Part shown: positions 1 to 8,854 of the stretch, one piece after another
How positions within the stretch are numbered: position 1 is the first letter of the stretch
Layout: every line of letters starts with the position of its first letter
NCBI GenBank assembly: GCA_964564915.1
Contig: CAZMCU010000003.1
Span: 1 to 64,000 of the forward strand
Direction: 5' to 3'
DNA length: 64,000 nucleotides
Source of the DNA: JAFGBM01 sp964564915
GTDB taxonomy: Bacteria; Actinomycetota; Actinomycetes; Actinomycetales; Demequinaceae
The notes under the pieces: model-generated
What the model saw: the letters and a program-made list of their open reading frames with translations, nothing else
Databases searched by the model: none
Told to the model about the DNA's origin: nothing
Program-made: the position numbers and the translations under genes

Positions 1-118
1 GCGCCGATTTTCAGCACTCATGGTCTGCAGGCGCTCCTCAGGCCTCCCTGCAGACGCTGAGTGCCGGATTCGCGGCTATTTTCAGCACTCATCGACTGCA
101 GGAACACCGATGGTCGCC
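1..118. repeat. Inverted and direct repeat cluster downstream of ilvD
   Basis: Bases 14-31 and 47-64 form two 18-base arms that pair at 16 positions, with a 2-base internal mismatch and a 15-base loop. A third, direct copy of the left arm lies at 85-102, and both direct copies share the leading sequence ATTTTCAGCACTCAT (7-21 and 78-92). The cluster ends just before the ilvD stop codon, which is read leftwards from base 119. It could act as an ilvD terminator or belong to a dispersed repeat family. There is no T-run after the stem on the ilvD strand, and the window edge hides any further copies. Confidence 0.6.
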
Positions 119-1816
119 CTACCCGAGCACCGCGCCTTGCGACGCGCTCCCGACCAGCTTGGTGTACTTGGCGAGCACTCCGTGCGTGAACGTGTGGGGC
201 AGGGGCTTCCAGCCCTTCTTGCGAGCCTCACGTTCGGCGGTGTCCACCAGAAGGTCGATCGTCTTGTTCTTGACGTCGAGGCGGATCCGGTCTCCGTCGC
301 GCACAAACGCGATCGGTCCAGCGTCGGTGGCCTCCGGCGCGATGTGGCCCACGCACAGTCCCGTCGTCCCCCCGGAAAACCGCCCGTCGGTCACGAGCAG
401 CACATCCTTATCCAGCCCCGCCCCCTTGATCGCCGCGGTGATGGCGAGCATCTCCCGCATGCCGGGCCCGCCCTTGGGCCCCTCGAAGCGGATCACGACG
501 ACGTCTCCCTTGGTGATCGTCCCGTCCTCCAGCGCGTCGAGCGCGGCGCGCTCCCGCTCGAATACGCGAGCCGTGCCCTCGAACACGTCGGAGTCGAAAC
601 CCGCGGACTTCACCACGGCCCCCTCCGGGGCGAGCGAACCCTTGAGGATGGTGATGCCACCCGTCCGGTGGATGGGGTTGTTCATCGCCCGGACGATCTT
701 GCCGTCGAGGTCCGGGGGATTGATGCCCGCGAGGTTCTCGGCGACCGTCTTTCCCGTCACCGTGAGCGCATCACCGTGGAGGAGGCCAGCATCGAGCAGG
801 GCCTTCATGACGACGGGCACACCGCCGACGCGGTCGACGTCGTTCATGACGTACGCACCGAACGGCTTGAGGTCACCGAGGTGGGGCACCTTGTCGCCGA
901 TGCGGGAGAAGTCGTCGAGGGTGAGATCGACGTCCGCCTCGTTGGCGATCGCAAGGAGGTGGAGCACGGCGTTGGTCGAGCCGCCGAACGCCATGACCAC
1001 CGCGATCGCGTTCTCGAACGCCTCCTTCGTCATGACCTGACGCGCCGTGATACCGAGGCGTAGCATCTCGACGACCGCCTCGCCCGAGCGGTGGGCGTAG
1101 GCGTCACGGCGTCGGTCGGCGCTCGGAGGCGAAGCGGAGCCCGGTACGGACATGCCGAGGGCCTCGGCTGAACACGCCATCGTGTTCGCGGTGTACATCC
1201 CCCCGCACGCGCCCTCACCGGGACAGATGGCCCTCTCGATGCGGTCGACGTCGCCCTCGGACATGAGCCCCTTGAAGCACGCCCCCACGGCCTCGAACGC
1301 ATCGATGATCGTCACGGGCTTCTCGGTCCCGTCCTCGAGCTTGACCCATCCGGGCGCGATCGTCCCCGCGTAGAGGAAGGTCGCGGCGATGTCGAGCCGC
1401 GCCGCGGCCATGAGCATCCCCGGGAGGGATTTGTCGCAACCGGCGAGCAGCACGGCACCGTCAAGGCATTCCGCCCGCATGACCGTCTCGACGGAGTCGG
1501 CAATGAGGTCGCGTGAGGGAAGGGAGAAGTGCATGCCCTCGTGACCCATCGCGATGCCGTCGCTGACGGAGATCGTCGCGAACTCCAGTGGGTACCCGCC
1601 CGCGGCATGGACACCTTCCTTCGCCGCCGCCGCGAGGCGGTCGAGCGACAGGTTGCACGGGGTGATCTCGTTCCAAGACGAGGCGACGCCGATCTGCGGC
1701 TTGGGCCAGTCTTCGTCGCCCATGCCGACGGCGCGAAGCATTCCTCGGGCTGCCGTCGCCTCCAAACCGTCCGTAACCGTGCGGGAGTGGGGCTTGATGT
1801 CGGAACCGCTTGTCAT
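119..1816 (-). CDS. ilvD: Dihydroxy-acid dehydratase
   Basis: Converts 2,3-dihydroxy-isovalerate and 2,3-dihydroxy-methylvalerate to the 2-keto acids, the third step of valine and isoleucine synthesis; also feeds leucine and pantothenate. The 565 residues equal the normal family length. The iron-sulfur cysteines are visible as ITPCNLS (C54), AGCDKS (C127) and GACGGMY (C204). I chose the ATG at 1816 because the downstream residues match the family N-terminus and a TAGACT box lies 7 bases upstream; an in-frame ATG 42 bases earlier would add an unrelated basic stretch. It is monocistronic here, transcribed away from the divergent transporter gene. Confidence 0.96.
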   Translation of the reverse strand: MTSGSDIKPHSRTVTDGLEATAARGMLRAVGMGDEDWPKPQIGVASSWNEITPCNLSLDRLAAAAKEGVHAAGGYPLEFATISVSDGIAMGHEGMHFSLPSRDLIADSVETVMRAECLDGAVLLAGCDKSLPGMLMAAARLDIAATFLYAGTIAPGWVKLEDGTEKPVTIIDAFEAVGACFKGLMSEGDVDRIERAICPGEGACGGMYTANTMACSAEALGMSVPGSASPPSADRRRDAYAHRSGEAVVEMLRLGITARQVMTKEAFENAIAVVMAFGGSTNAVLHLLAIANEADVDLTLDDFSRIGDKVPHLGDLKPFGAYVMNDVDRVGGVPVVMKALLDAGLLHGDALTVTGKTVAENLAGINPPDLDGKIVRAMNNPIHRTGGITILKGSLAPEGAVVKSAGFDSDVFEGTARVFERERAALDALEDGTITKGDVVVIRFEGPKGGPGMREMLAITAAIKGAGLDKDVLLVTDGRFSGGTTGLCVGHIAPEATDAGPIAFVRDGDRIRLDVKNKTIDLLVDTAEREARKKGWKPLPHTFTHGVLAKYTKLVGSASQGAVLG

Positions 1817-1823
1817 GCCTCCG

Positions 1824-1829
1824 AGTCTA
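1824..1829 (-). promoter_or_regulatory. Putative -10 box of ilvD (leaderless)
   Basis: TAGACT on the minus strand, separated by 7 bases from the ilvD ATG. That spacing would place the transcript start at or next to the start codon. No convincing -35 hexamer is seen. Confidence 0.5.
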
Positions 1830-1887
1830 GGCCGACGCCTTCGGTCAATCTGTACCACTCAAGTGACAGATTTCCTGGGGACGGGAG

Positions 1888-1893
1888 TAGCAT
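1888..1893 (+). promoter_or_regulatory. Putative -10 box of the KimA-like transporter gene
   Basis: TAGCAT lies 8 bases before the GTG at 1902, the spacing seen at other leaderless candidates in this window. It supports that GTG as the start. Confidence 0.4.
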
Positions 1894-1901
1894 CGTGGCT
1901 T

Positions 1902-3998
1902 GTGCCCTACGGCCTGAAAGACATCAAGCGCATCCTCCTGGGTCGGCCCATCGCCTCCCACCACCTCGAGGGTCAAGGACTGCGCAAAGCGATCGCCCTG
2001 CCCGTGTTCGCTTCCGACGCGCTTTCCTCCGTGGCGTACGCCCCCCAAGAGCTCCTCATGATTCTTACCCTGGGAGGGCTTTCCTTCCTCTCCTTCGCCC
2101 CGTGGGTAGCCGCGGCGATCATCGGCCTCCTTCTCGTCGTCGTCGCCTCCTACCGTCAACTCGTCAAGGCATATCCGTCCGGAGGGGGAGACTACGAGGT
2201 CGCCCACCGCAACATCGGCGCATGGGCGGGGATGATCGTCGCTGCTTCCCTCCTCGTCGACTACATCCTCACCGTCGCCGTTTCGATTGCCTCTGGTGTG
2301 GACAACATCATCTCCGCTTTCCCCGACCTCAACCGCTGGCGAGTCGAGATGGCCATCGGCATCATCGTCATGCTCGTCGCCATGAACCTCAGAGGCGTGC
2401 GCGAGTCCGGTAAGGCGTTCGCGGTGCCGACGTATCTCTTCATCGGAAGCGTCGGGATCACGATCCTCGTGGGGCTGCTGCGGCACCTCTTCGGTACGCT
2501 TCCCGACGCCGAGTCCGCCGGATACACCGTCCTCACCCCATCGATGGGGCAAGCGGCCATCGTCCTTCTTCTCCTTCGCGGCTTCGCGAGTGGCTGCGCG
2601 ACCCTCACGGGGGTCGAGGCGGTGGCCAACGGGGTTCCCGCGTTCCGTCAGCCCAAGGTTCGCAACGCCCAGCGAACCCTCACGACGATGGGCATTCTCT
2701 CCACCTCATTCTTCGCGGGCATGACCGCGCTCGCGCTCTTCACCCACGTCCACTACGCGGAGACCCAGTGCGATCTGATCGGATGGACGGAGTGCGCGGA
2801 CGAACCCCAACGCAGCGTGATCGCCCAGATCGCGGCGGCTGTCTATGGCAGCGACCACCACATCATGTTCTACGCGGTTCAGATCACGACCGCTCTCATC
2901 TTGCTCCTCGCGGCCAACACCGCCTTCAACGGCTTCCCTCTGCTGAGTTCCGTCCTCGCCCGCGACGGCTACGCCCCCAAGGCGTTACGGACGCGCGGGG
3001 ACCGGCTCGTCTTCTCCAACGGGGTCATCAGCCTCGGGGTCGCGGCATCGGGACTGCTCATCCTCTACCAAGCGGATCTGACCAAGCTGATCCAGCTATA
3101 CATCATCGGGGTATTCATCAGCTTCACCCTCGGCCAGACGGGGATGGTCATCCATTGGACTCGTGAACTGCGCGAAAAGGGCGTGCCTCGCCGTGAGGGA
3201 AACATCAGCAGGGCCATCAATACGGTCGGAATGCTCTCGACGGGAAGCGTGCTGTGCATCGTCACGATCACCAAGTTCGTCCATGGAGCCTGGCTCGTCT
3301 TCGCAGCCATGCCGATCCTGATTTGGATCATGTTCCAAACGCGGCAGTACTACCGCCACGTGGACAACCAGATCCGGGTCGATGGGAAGACCGAGTTCGG
3401 ATCGTCGGGGGACCATGCAATCGTCCTGGTTGGACGACTCCACAAGCCCGTACTCAAGGCACTCGACTACGCCATCGCCGCCAACCATAAGTCGCTTGAG
3501 GCCGTCCACGTCAACATGGACGAGATCGGGGCGGAGAGGCTCAAGCGTGCATGGAAGCGCCAGCACATCCTCATCCCCCTCCGGATCATCCCGTCGCCGT
3601 ATCGCGACGTTAGCGAGCCACTCATCGACTACATCCGCGCGCATCGCGAGTCGAACGGCTCCGAGGTCATCACCGTCTACGTCCCCCAATACATCTATGG
3701 TCACTGGTGGGAGGGGTTTCTTCACAACAGGCGAACCCAGCGTGTGCGCAACCGCCTCATGCTCTTCCCTGGGGTCGAGGTGACGCTCGTTCCCTGGCTC
3801 CTCGACTCGTCGCGCTACCTCTACACTCGGCCGGATCGACCGCTGCCCGGCCAGGTGCGTCGTGGAGAGCCCATTTCCCCACCGCGACCCGGTCGGTCGA
3901 CCAAGCCGCGAAAGAACCCCCCGAAAGTCCGAAAAGACGGAACGCCCGCAAACACGCGGAGCACGGACACCCCTTCGACCCCTCCAGGGAAGCGATAG
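1902..3998 (+). CDS. APC-superfamily transporter, KimA-like potassium/proton symporter candidate
   Basis: Integral membrane transporter of 698 residues with about twelve hydrophobic helices in the first ~450 residues, followed by a cytoplasmic tail of about 240. The conserved stretch ALPVFASDALSSVAYAPQE near the N-terminus and a tail with USP-like character (GDHAIVLVGRLHKPVLKAL) match the group containing Bacillus KimA and many actinobacterial proteins annotated as amino acid permeases. Potassium as substrate is inferred from that resemblance only. The reading frame stays open far upstream, antisense to ilvD; I prefer GTG 1902, which begins VPYGLKDIKRILLGRP like family members. The last ~45 residues are proline- and lysine-rich and probably disordered. 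Confidence 0.75.
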   Translation: MPYGLKDIKRILLGRPIASHHLEGQGLRKAIALPVFASDALSSVAYAPQELLMILTLGGLSFLSFAPWVAAAIIGLLLVVVASYRQLVKAYPSGGGDYEVAHRNIGAWAGMIVAASLLVDYILTVAVSIASGVDNIISAFPDLNRWRVEMAIGIIVMLVAMNLRGVRESGKAFAVPTYLFIGSVGITILVGLLRHLFGTLPDAESAGYTVLTPSMGQAAIVLLLLRGFASGCATLTGVEAVANGVPAFRQPKVRNAQRTLTTMGILSTSFFAGMTALALFTHVHYAETQCDLIGWTECADEPQRSVIAQIAAAVYGSDHHIMFYAVQITTALILLLAANTAFNGFPLLSSVLARDGYAPKALRTRGDRLVFSNGVISLGVAASGLLILYQADLTKLIQLYIIGVFISFTLGQTGMVIHWTRELREKGVPRREGNISRAINTVGMLSTGSVLCIVTITKFVHGAWLVFAAMPILIWIMFQTRQYYRHVDNQIRVDGKTEFGSSGDHAIVLVGRLHKPVLKALDYAIAANHKSLEAVHVNMDEIGAERLKRAWKRQHILIPLRIIPSPYRDVSEPLIDYIRAHRESNGSEVITVYVPQYIYGHWWEGFLHNRRTQRVRNRLMLFPGVEVTLVPWLLDSSRYLYTRPDRPLPGQVRRGEPISPPRPGRSTKPRKNPPKVRKDGTPANTRSTDTPSTPPGKR

Positions 3999-4001
3999 GC
4001 T
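3996..4001 (+). promoter_or_regulatory. Putative -10 box of the TipAS gene
   Basis: TAGGCT overlaps the transporter stop codon and sits 7 bases before the GTG at 4009, fitting leaderless transcription. Confidence 0.4.
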
Positions 4002-4008
4002 CGCGACT

Positions 4009-4425
4009 GTGACCGACGATTCCGCAGATCGCGCCATCGAAGGCCTTGACAATACCGAGTACGAGCACGAAGCCCACGCCCGCTGGGGTGGGGATGCTGT
4101 CGAGCGGTCGAATGCCGCGTGGCTCGCGCTGGGGCCGGATGGGCAACAAGAGCACATGGCCAAACACGTCCGCGTGGCTCGCAACCTCGCCGAGCATGCG
4201 GCGGAATATGCCGATCCCGGGTCCGAGGCCGTCCAGTCACTCGTCTCCCTCCACTACGACTGGATATCCCTCTTCTGGACGCCCGACCGCGAAGCCTACG
4301 AGGGCCTCGCGGACATGTACGTCGAGGATCACCGCTTCCGCGCGAACTACGACAAGTTCGGGGACGGCACGGCGGAGTTGCTGCGCGACGCGATCAAGAT
4401 CTGGGCGGACACGAACCTGACCTAA
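4009..4425 (+). CDS. Stand-alone TipAS-domain protein
   Basis: The 138-residue protein consists almost wholly of a TipAS-type helical domain. Recognisable parts are EHEAHARWGG near the N-terminus and the C-terminal run LADMYVEDHRFRANYDKF, where family members carry LAEMYVADPRF. In TipAL this domain binds thiopeptide antibiotics and is fused to a MerR DNA-binding domain. No MerR domain is present here; the stretch upstream belongs to the transporter gene. It may sequester a ligand as the short TipAS form does, but its ligand is unknown. It starts 10 bases after the transporter stop, and its 3' end converges on the dehydrogenase gene. Confidence 0.75.
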   Translation: MTDDSADRAIEGLDNTEYEHEAHARWGGDAVERSNAAWLALGPDGQQEHMAKHVRVARNLAEHAAEYADPGSEAVQSLVSLHYDWISLFWTPDREAYEGLADMYVEDHRFRANYDKFGDGTAELLRDAIKIWADTNLT

Positions 4426-4440
4426 CGAGGTTGGGGCAGA

Positions 4441-5415
4441 TCAGGACCTGAAGGTGACCTCACCGCTGGGCCCATCGGTTGTGGGTCCGACCGCGACGAC
4501 GTTTTCCGGTTCGCGGCCCTCGCGCAATGCCTCGACCTGACGGCGGAGTAGCGCGGCGAAGCGGGGATCGGCGGCACGAACGGCACCACCGAGGTGCGGG
4601 GTGATGAGGACACCGGGAGCGCGCCACAGCGGGTGCTCGGGGGGCAGCGGTTCGGGATCGGTGACGTCGAGCGCCGCGCGGAGACGACCGGAGGAAACCT
4701 CCGCGAGAAGCGCCTCCGTATCGACGACCTTTCCACGGCCGACGTTCACCAGGAGTGCCCCGTCCGGCATCGCCGCCAGGAAACCCGGACCCACCAACCG
4801 GTCGGTTTCGACCGTGTGGGGGGTGACGACGAAGACGATCTCCGCCCGCGCGAGCAAGGAGGTCAATTCCTCCGTGCCGTGGACGACGCGGCCATCCGCT
4901 TCCGTTCGTGGCGTGCGCGCCACCGCCGTCACCTCGGCCTCCATCGCGTCGAGCCTCCGACCGATCGCCTTCCCGATGCTCCCGTACCCCACGATGAGAC
5001 AGCGGCGATCGGCGAGCGACGTGAGTTCGCGCCACCTCCACGTCGCTGTCTCCATGTCTCGCGCGGCGTCGTCGATCCCCCGGAGGACGGCAATCGCGAG
5101 GCCGATCGCCATTTCCGATGTCCCGGCGTCGTGAACACCTCGAGCGTTCGCAAGCGGCACCCCTTCTGGCGTGTGCTCGATCGCGTGTTCGTAGCCCGCA
5201 GACGGGATCTGAAGGAGCCGGAGGTTCGGGAGGACGTGCGTCCGGCGCAGCAGGGTGCCTCCGCCCTCGTAGTAGGGAACGGCAACGATGGTGATGGCTT
5301 CGCGCTCCGCTTCGGGGGCGTCCCCGTGCAGGTCCCACACGACGACCCGAACGTCGGGGCCGAGGTCACCGAGAAGCGGGATGAACCGCTCGTCGGGAAC
5401 GGAAAGCGTGATCAC
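4441..5415 (-). CDS. D-isomer-specific 2-hydroxyacid dehydrogenase
   Basis: NAD(P)-dependent oxidoreductase of 324 residues. The Rossmann motif VGYGSIGKAIG lies at about 143-151, and the catalytic arginine, glutamate and histidine are visible in NVGRGK (R227), TDPEPLP (E255) and ITPHLGG (H274). Length is normal for the family. The natural substrate cannot be read from sequence; glyoxylate, hydroxypyruvate or phosphoglycerate-like acids are possible. The start is GTG at 5415, with a CAGACT hexamer 6 bases upstream. It lies 52 bases beyond gatB in the same direction and may be partly co-transcribed with it. Confidence 0.88.
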   Translation of the reverse strand: MITLSVPDERFIPLLGDLGPDVRVVVWDLHGDAPEAEREAITIVAVPYYEGGGTLLRRTHVLPNLRLLQIPSAGYEHAIEHTPEGVPLANARGVHDAGTSEMAIGLAIAVLRGIDDAARDMETATWRWRELTSLADRRCLIVGYGSIGKAIGRRLDAMEAEVTAVARTPRTEADGRVVHGTEELTSLLARAEIVFVVTPHTVETDRLVGPGFLAAMPDGALLVNVGRGKVVDTEALLAEVSSGRLRAALDVTDPEPLPPEHPLWRAPGVLITPHLGGAVRAADPRFAALLRRQVEALREGREPENVVAVGPTTDGPSGEVTFRS

Positions 5416-5421
5416 CCCGCT

Positions 5422-5427
5422 AGTCTG
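5422..5427 (-). promoter_or_regulatory. Putative -10-like hexamer of the dehydrogenase gene
   Basis: CAGACT on the minus strand, 6 bases before the GTG start. It differs by one base from the TAGACT boxes seen elsewhere in the window. Confidence 0.35.
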
Positions 5428-5467
5428 CCATCCTCGCCGAGAAGGAAATCGACGCCGTGGCGCGAGG

Positions 5468-7006
5468 TCAGCCCTCGACCCCCGCCCGCTGGAGGATGAT
5501 CTCGCGGACGCGCCCGGCGTCGGCCTGGCCCCCCGTCGCCTTCATGACTGCCCCGACGATGGCCCCGGCTGCGGCAACCTTGCCCTCGCGGATCTTGTTG
5601 AACACCTCGGGTTGGGCGGCGAGCGCCTCGTCCACGGCCTTCTCGAGGGCGGAATCGTCGGACACGACCGCGAGTCCACGTGCGGCGACAACGGCGGAGG
5701 GCGACCCCTCCCCCGCGAGCGTCCCCGCGAGAGCCTGACGAGCGAGCTTGTCGTTGAGCCCACCGGAGTCGACCAACCCCTGAAGCTCGGCGATGTCGGT
5801 CGGTGTCACCGGCAGGTCGGCCAACTCGACGCTTTGCTCCTTCGCCGTGCGGGCCAACTCCCCCATCCACCACTTACGCGCGGCTTGGGGCGCCACCCCC
5901 GCGGCGACCGTGTCCGCGATGAGCGCGATCGCGTCCGCCGCGACAACGTCGCGCATTTCCAGGTCGGCGAAGCCCCACTCCTCCTGCAATCGAGCACGCC
6001 GCTTGGCGGGAGGCTCGGGCAGGGTCGCGCGCAACTCTTGGATCCAAGCGGACGAGGGCTCGATCGGCATGAGATCCGGCTCGGGGAAATACCGGTAATC
6101 CTCCGCCTCCTCCTTCGACCGACCGGGCGTGGTCGAGTTGGTGTCCTCGTGCCAATGGCGCGTCTCCTGGACAACGGGCTTCCCCGCCGAAAGGAGCGCC
6201 GCCTGGCGACCCACCTCGTGATGGATGGCCTTCTCGATCGCGCGCAAGGAGTTGACGTTCTTGGTCTCGCTGCGCTTGCCGAACGGAATCGCATCCTGAT
6301 CCTCCCCGGGCGCGACCTTGGCGCGCAACGAGAGGTTGACATCCGCCCGGAGTGACCCCTGCTCCATCCGACCGTCGGAAATCTCCAGTGCCTTGACAAG
6401 GTCGCGCAGGGTCGCGACGTAGGCACGGGCCACCTCGGCCGTGCGCAACCCCATCCCCGTGATGGGCTTGGACACGATCTCGACGAGCGGCACCCCCCCG
6501 CGGTTGTAGTCGACGAGGGAGTGGTCGGCACCCTGGATGCCACCCGTGCCCCCAACGTGGGTGTTCTTCCCCGCGTCCTCCTCGATGTGCGCGCGTTCGA
6601 TCCCGATCGCGACCGTTGTCCCATCGTCGAGGACGACGTCGAGCGAGCCTTCGTACGACGTGGGCTCGTCGTATTGGGAGATTTGGTAGTCCTTCGCGAG
6701 GTCGGGATAGAAATAGTTCTTGCGGGCGAATCGGCTCGACTCGCGGATCGAACACCCGAGCGCGAGACCGAGTCGGATCGCGCTCTCGACGGCCTTCTCG
6801 TTCGTCACCGGAAGCGAACCGGGAAGGCCCAGGCACACGGGGCACACGCGCGTATTCGGTTCCGCCCCGAATTCGTTCGCGCACCCGCAGAACATCTTCG
6901 TCTTGGTGTTGAGTTCAACGTGGACCTCGATCCCGAACACGGGATCGAACGTCTCGAGTGCCTCCTCGTACGCGAGCACCCTTCCCGTCGACGCCTTCGC
7001 CGTCAT
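5468..7006 (-). CDS. gatB: Aspartyl/glutamyl-tRNA amidotransferase subunit B
   Basis: Kinase-like subunit of GatCAB, which converts Glu-tRNA(Gln) and/or Asp-tRNA(Asn) to the correctly amidated tRNA. The 512-residue protein has the expected GIEVHVELNTKTKMFCGC N-terminus, the YFYPDLAKDYQISQYDEP segment and a C-terminal helical/YqeY-like tail. The ATG at 7006 overlaps the gatA stop by 4 bases (ATGA), and family alignment begins near residue 14; upstream in-frame sequence is gatA read in another frame. Third gene of the gatC-gatA-gatB operon. Confidence 0.96.
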   Translation of the reverse strand: MTAKASTGRVLAYEEALETFDPVFGIEVHVELNTKTKMFCGCANEFGAEPNTRVCPVCLGLPGSLPVTNEKAVESAIRLGLALGCSIRESSRFARKNYFYPDLAKDYQISQYDEPTSYEGSLDVVLDDGTTVAIGIERAHIEEDAGKNTHVGGTGGIQGADHSLVDYNRGGVPLVEIVSKPITGMGLRTAEVARAYVATLRDLVKALEISDGRMEQGSLRADVNLSLRAKVAPGEDQDAIPFGKRSETKNVNSLRAIEKAIHHEVGRQAALLSAGKPVVQETRHWHEDTNSTTPGRSKEEAEDYRYFPEPDLMPIEPSSAWIQELRATLPEPPAKRRARLQEEWGFADLEMRDVVAADAIALIADTVAAGVAPQAARKWWMGELARTAKEQSVELADLPVTPTDIAELQGLVDSGGLNDKLARQALAGTLAGEGSPSAVVAARGLAVVSDDSALEKAVDEALAAQPEVFNKIREGKVAAAGAIVGAVMKATGGQADAGRVREIILQRAGVEG

Positions 7007-8532
7007 GGCGTCACCTCCAACGTGGGAGCCTGCGTCAGAAGCGTCCCCGCCCACAACCCGATGAGCGCACTCTCCAGCGCCGCCCCCACCCGATAGAGGC
7101 GGTCGTCGTGCCGAGCGGGGGCGAGGATCTGGAGCCCAACGGGCAACCCGTCCTCCGGGGCTAACCCGATCGGCAGCGACATCCCCGGGATCCCCGCGAG
7201 GTTCGCCGGAATCGTCGCGATGTCGTTGAGGTACATCGTCAAGGGATCGTTCACCTGCTCGCCGAGCTTGAACGCCGTTGTGGGACAGGTAGGCGAGACC
7301 AGGACATCGACGGAACCGAATGCGTCCGCGAAGTCTCGTTGGATGAGGGTCCGGACCTTCTGGGCGCTCCCGTAGTACGCGTCGTAGTACCCAGCCGATA
7401 GCGCGTACGTCCCGAGGATGATGCGGCGCTTGACCTCGTCGCCGAACCCGGCGGCGCGCGTCGTCCCCATCACCCGCTCGATCGTTCCGCTTCCGTCGTC
7501 GACCCTCAGTCCAAACCGAACGGCATCGTACTTGGCGAGGTTGGAGGACGCCTCCGACGGGAGGATCAGGTAGTAGGCGGCCAACGCGTAGGCGAAACTC
7601 GGGCACGAGACTTCGGTGACCGTTGCCCCCGCGGAGCGCAACTGCTGGATAGCCTCGTCGAATCGCTGCCGAACCCCCGGTTGAAAACCTTCCCCGGTCA
7701 GATCCTTGATGACACCAATCCGCACACCCTCAAGCCCATGATCGCGGCCCCTGTTTGCCGCGGAGAGGACCGGGGGCACGTCGTCCGGAAGGCTCGTGGA
7801 ATCCCGGGGGTCGTGACCGGCGATCACCTCATGGAGGAGCGCGGCATCGTGCACGGTCCTCGCACACGGCCCGACCTGGTCGAGGGAGGATGCGAGCGCG
7901 ATCACCCCGTAGCGACTCACCGCACCGTAGGTGGGCTTGACCCCAACCGTCCCGGTGACGGACGCCGGCTGCCGGATCGAACCACCGGTGTCCGAGCCGA
8001 TCGCCAGCGGGGCTTCGAACGCGGCGAGGGCCGCGGCCGAACCACCCCCGGACCCTCCGGGGATTCGCGAAAGATCCCACGGGTTATGCGTCGGCCCAAA
8101 GCCGGAGTGCTCGGTCGACGAGCCCATGGCGAACTCGTCCATGTTCGTCTTGCCGAGGATCGGCATCCGCGCGGCACGAATCTTCTCGGTGACGGTCGCA
8201 TCGTAGGGGGGAATCCACCCCTCGAGGATGCGGGAACCCGCGGTGGTCGGGAGTCCCTTGGTGACGAGGACATCCTTGATCGCGATCGGCACCCCCGCGA
8301 GCGGCGGCAGGGGCTTCCCCGCCTCACGGTCGGCATCGACCGCGGCGGCCGTCGCGAGCGCGCCCTCCGCGTCGACGTGAAGGAAGGCGTGAACGTCGCC
8401 TTCGACCGCTGCGATCCGATCGAGCGCGGCTTGCGTCGCCTGCACCGACGTGAACTTGCCCGACTCGAAGGCATCGGCCATGGCTTGGGCGGTTAGCCGC
8501 GTAATGGAGGCGCCGTTGTGGTTCGTTACCAC
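7003..8532 (-). CDS. gatA: Aspartyl/glutamyl-tRNA amidotransferase subunit A
   Basis: Glutamine amidase subunit of GatCAB, 509 residues. The amidase-signature catalytic triad is intact: K86 (AIKDVL), S161 (PGGSGGGS) and nucleophile S185 (SDTGGSIRQ). The 75- and 24-residue spacings between them are those of the family. The start is the GTG at 8532, whose first base is shared with the last base of the gatC TAG stop (TAGTG). A strong ribosome-binding sequence, GGGGGAGGA, lies just before it inside gatC. The next upstream in-frame starts would run back through gatC and beyond. Confidence 0.96.
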   Translation of the reverse strand: MVTNHNGASITRLTAQAMADAFESGKFTSVQATQAALDRIAAVEGDVHAFLHVDAEGALATAAAVDADREAGKPLPPLAGVPIAIKDVLVTKGLPTTAGSRILEGWIPPYDATVTEKIRAARMPILGKTNMDEFAMGSSTEHSGFGPTHNPWDLSRIPGGSGGGSAAALAAFEAPLAIGSDTGGSIRQPASVTGTVGVKPTYGAVSRYGVIALASSLDQVGPCARTVHDAALLHEVIAGHDPRDSTSLPDDVPPVLSAANRGRDHGLEGVRIGVIKDLTGEGFQPGVRQRFDEAIQQLRSAGATVTEVSCPSFAYALAAYYLILPSEASSNLAKYDAVRFGLRVDDGSGTIERVMGTTRAAGFGDEVKRRIILGTYALSAGYYDAYYGSAQKVRTLIQRDFADAFGSVDVLVSPTCPTTAFKLGEQVNDPLTMYLNDIATIPANLAGIPGMSLPIGLAPEDGLPVGLQILAPARHDDRLYRVGAALESALIGLWAGTLLTQAPTLEVTP

Positions 8533-8828
8533 TACTCCTCCCCCAAGATCTGGGGTACGCGGAACCGACCGTCCTCCGCTGCCGGTGCCGCCGCAAGAGC
8601 GGACTCCTGGGTCAGCGAGGGGACGACGACGTCGGGTCGGTACACATTGGACATCGGGATCGGGTGCGAGGTTGCGGGGACGTGAGGGGTCGCCACCTCT
8701 TGGACCTTCGCGACGGCGTCGACGATCGCAGAGATTTGACCCGAAAGCCGATCGAGATCGGCCTCCGTCATGTCGATGCGCGCGAGCGCGGCGAGGCGCG
8801 CCACCTCGGCGCGATCGAGCGTTGCCAT
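8532..8828 (-). CDS. gatC: Aspartyl/glutamyl-tRNA amidotransferase subunit C
   Basis: Small 98-residue stabilising subunit that wraps around the GatA-GatB interface. The N-terminus AEVARLAALARIDMTEADLDRL and the central NVYRPDVV region are typical. First gene of the gatCAB operon; a TAGACT box 6 bases before its ATG suggests a leaderless transcript starting here. Confidence 0.93.
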   Translation of the reverse strand: MATLDRAEVARLAALARIDMTEADLDRLSGQISAIVDAVAKVQEVATPHVPATSHPIPMSNVYRPDVVVPSLTQESALAAAPAAEDGRFRVPQILGEE

Positions 8829-8834
8829 GCCCAG

Positions 8835-8840
8835 AGTCTA
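8835..8840 (-). promoter_or_regulatory. Putative -10 box of gatCAB (leaderless)
   Basis: TAGACT on the minus strand, 6 bases before the gatC ATG. Confidence 0.5.
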
Positions 8841-8854
8841 GCCGTGTGCCGGGG

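Noticed and set aside
20..1063. Long plus-strand open frame over ilvD
   Set aside because: Antisense shadow of ilvD; high GC keeps the opposite strand open. Composition is Arg/His-rich with no family resemblance.
7007..7606. In-frame N-terminal extension of gatB
   Set aside because: It lies within gatA in another frame; the 4-base ATGA overlap and family N-terminus place the start at 7006.
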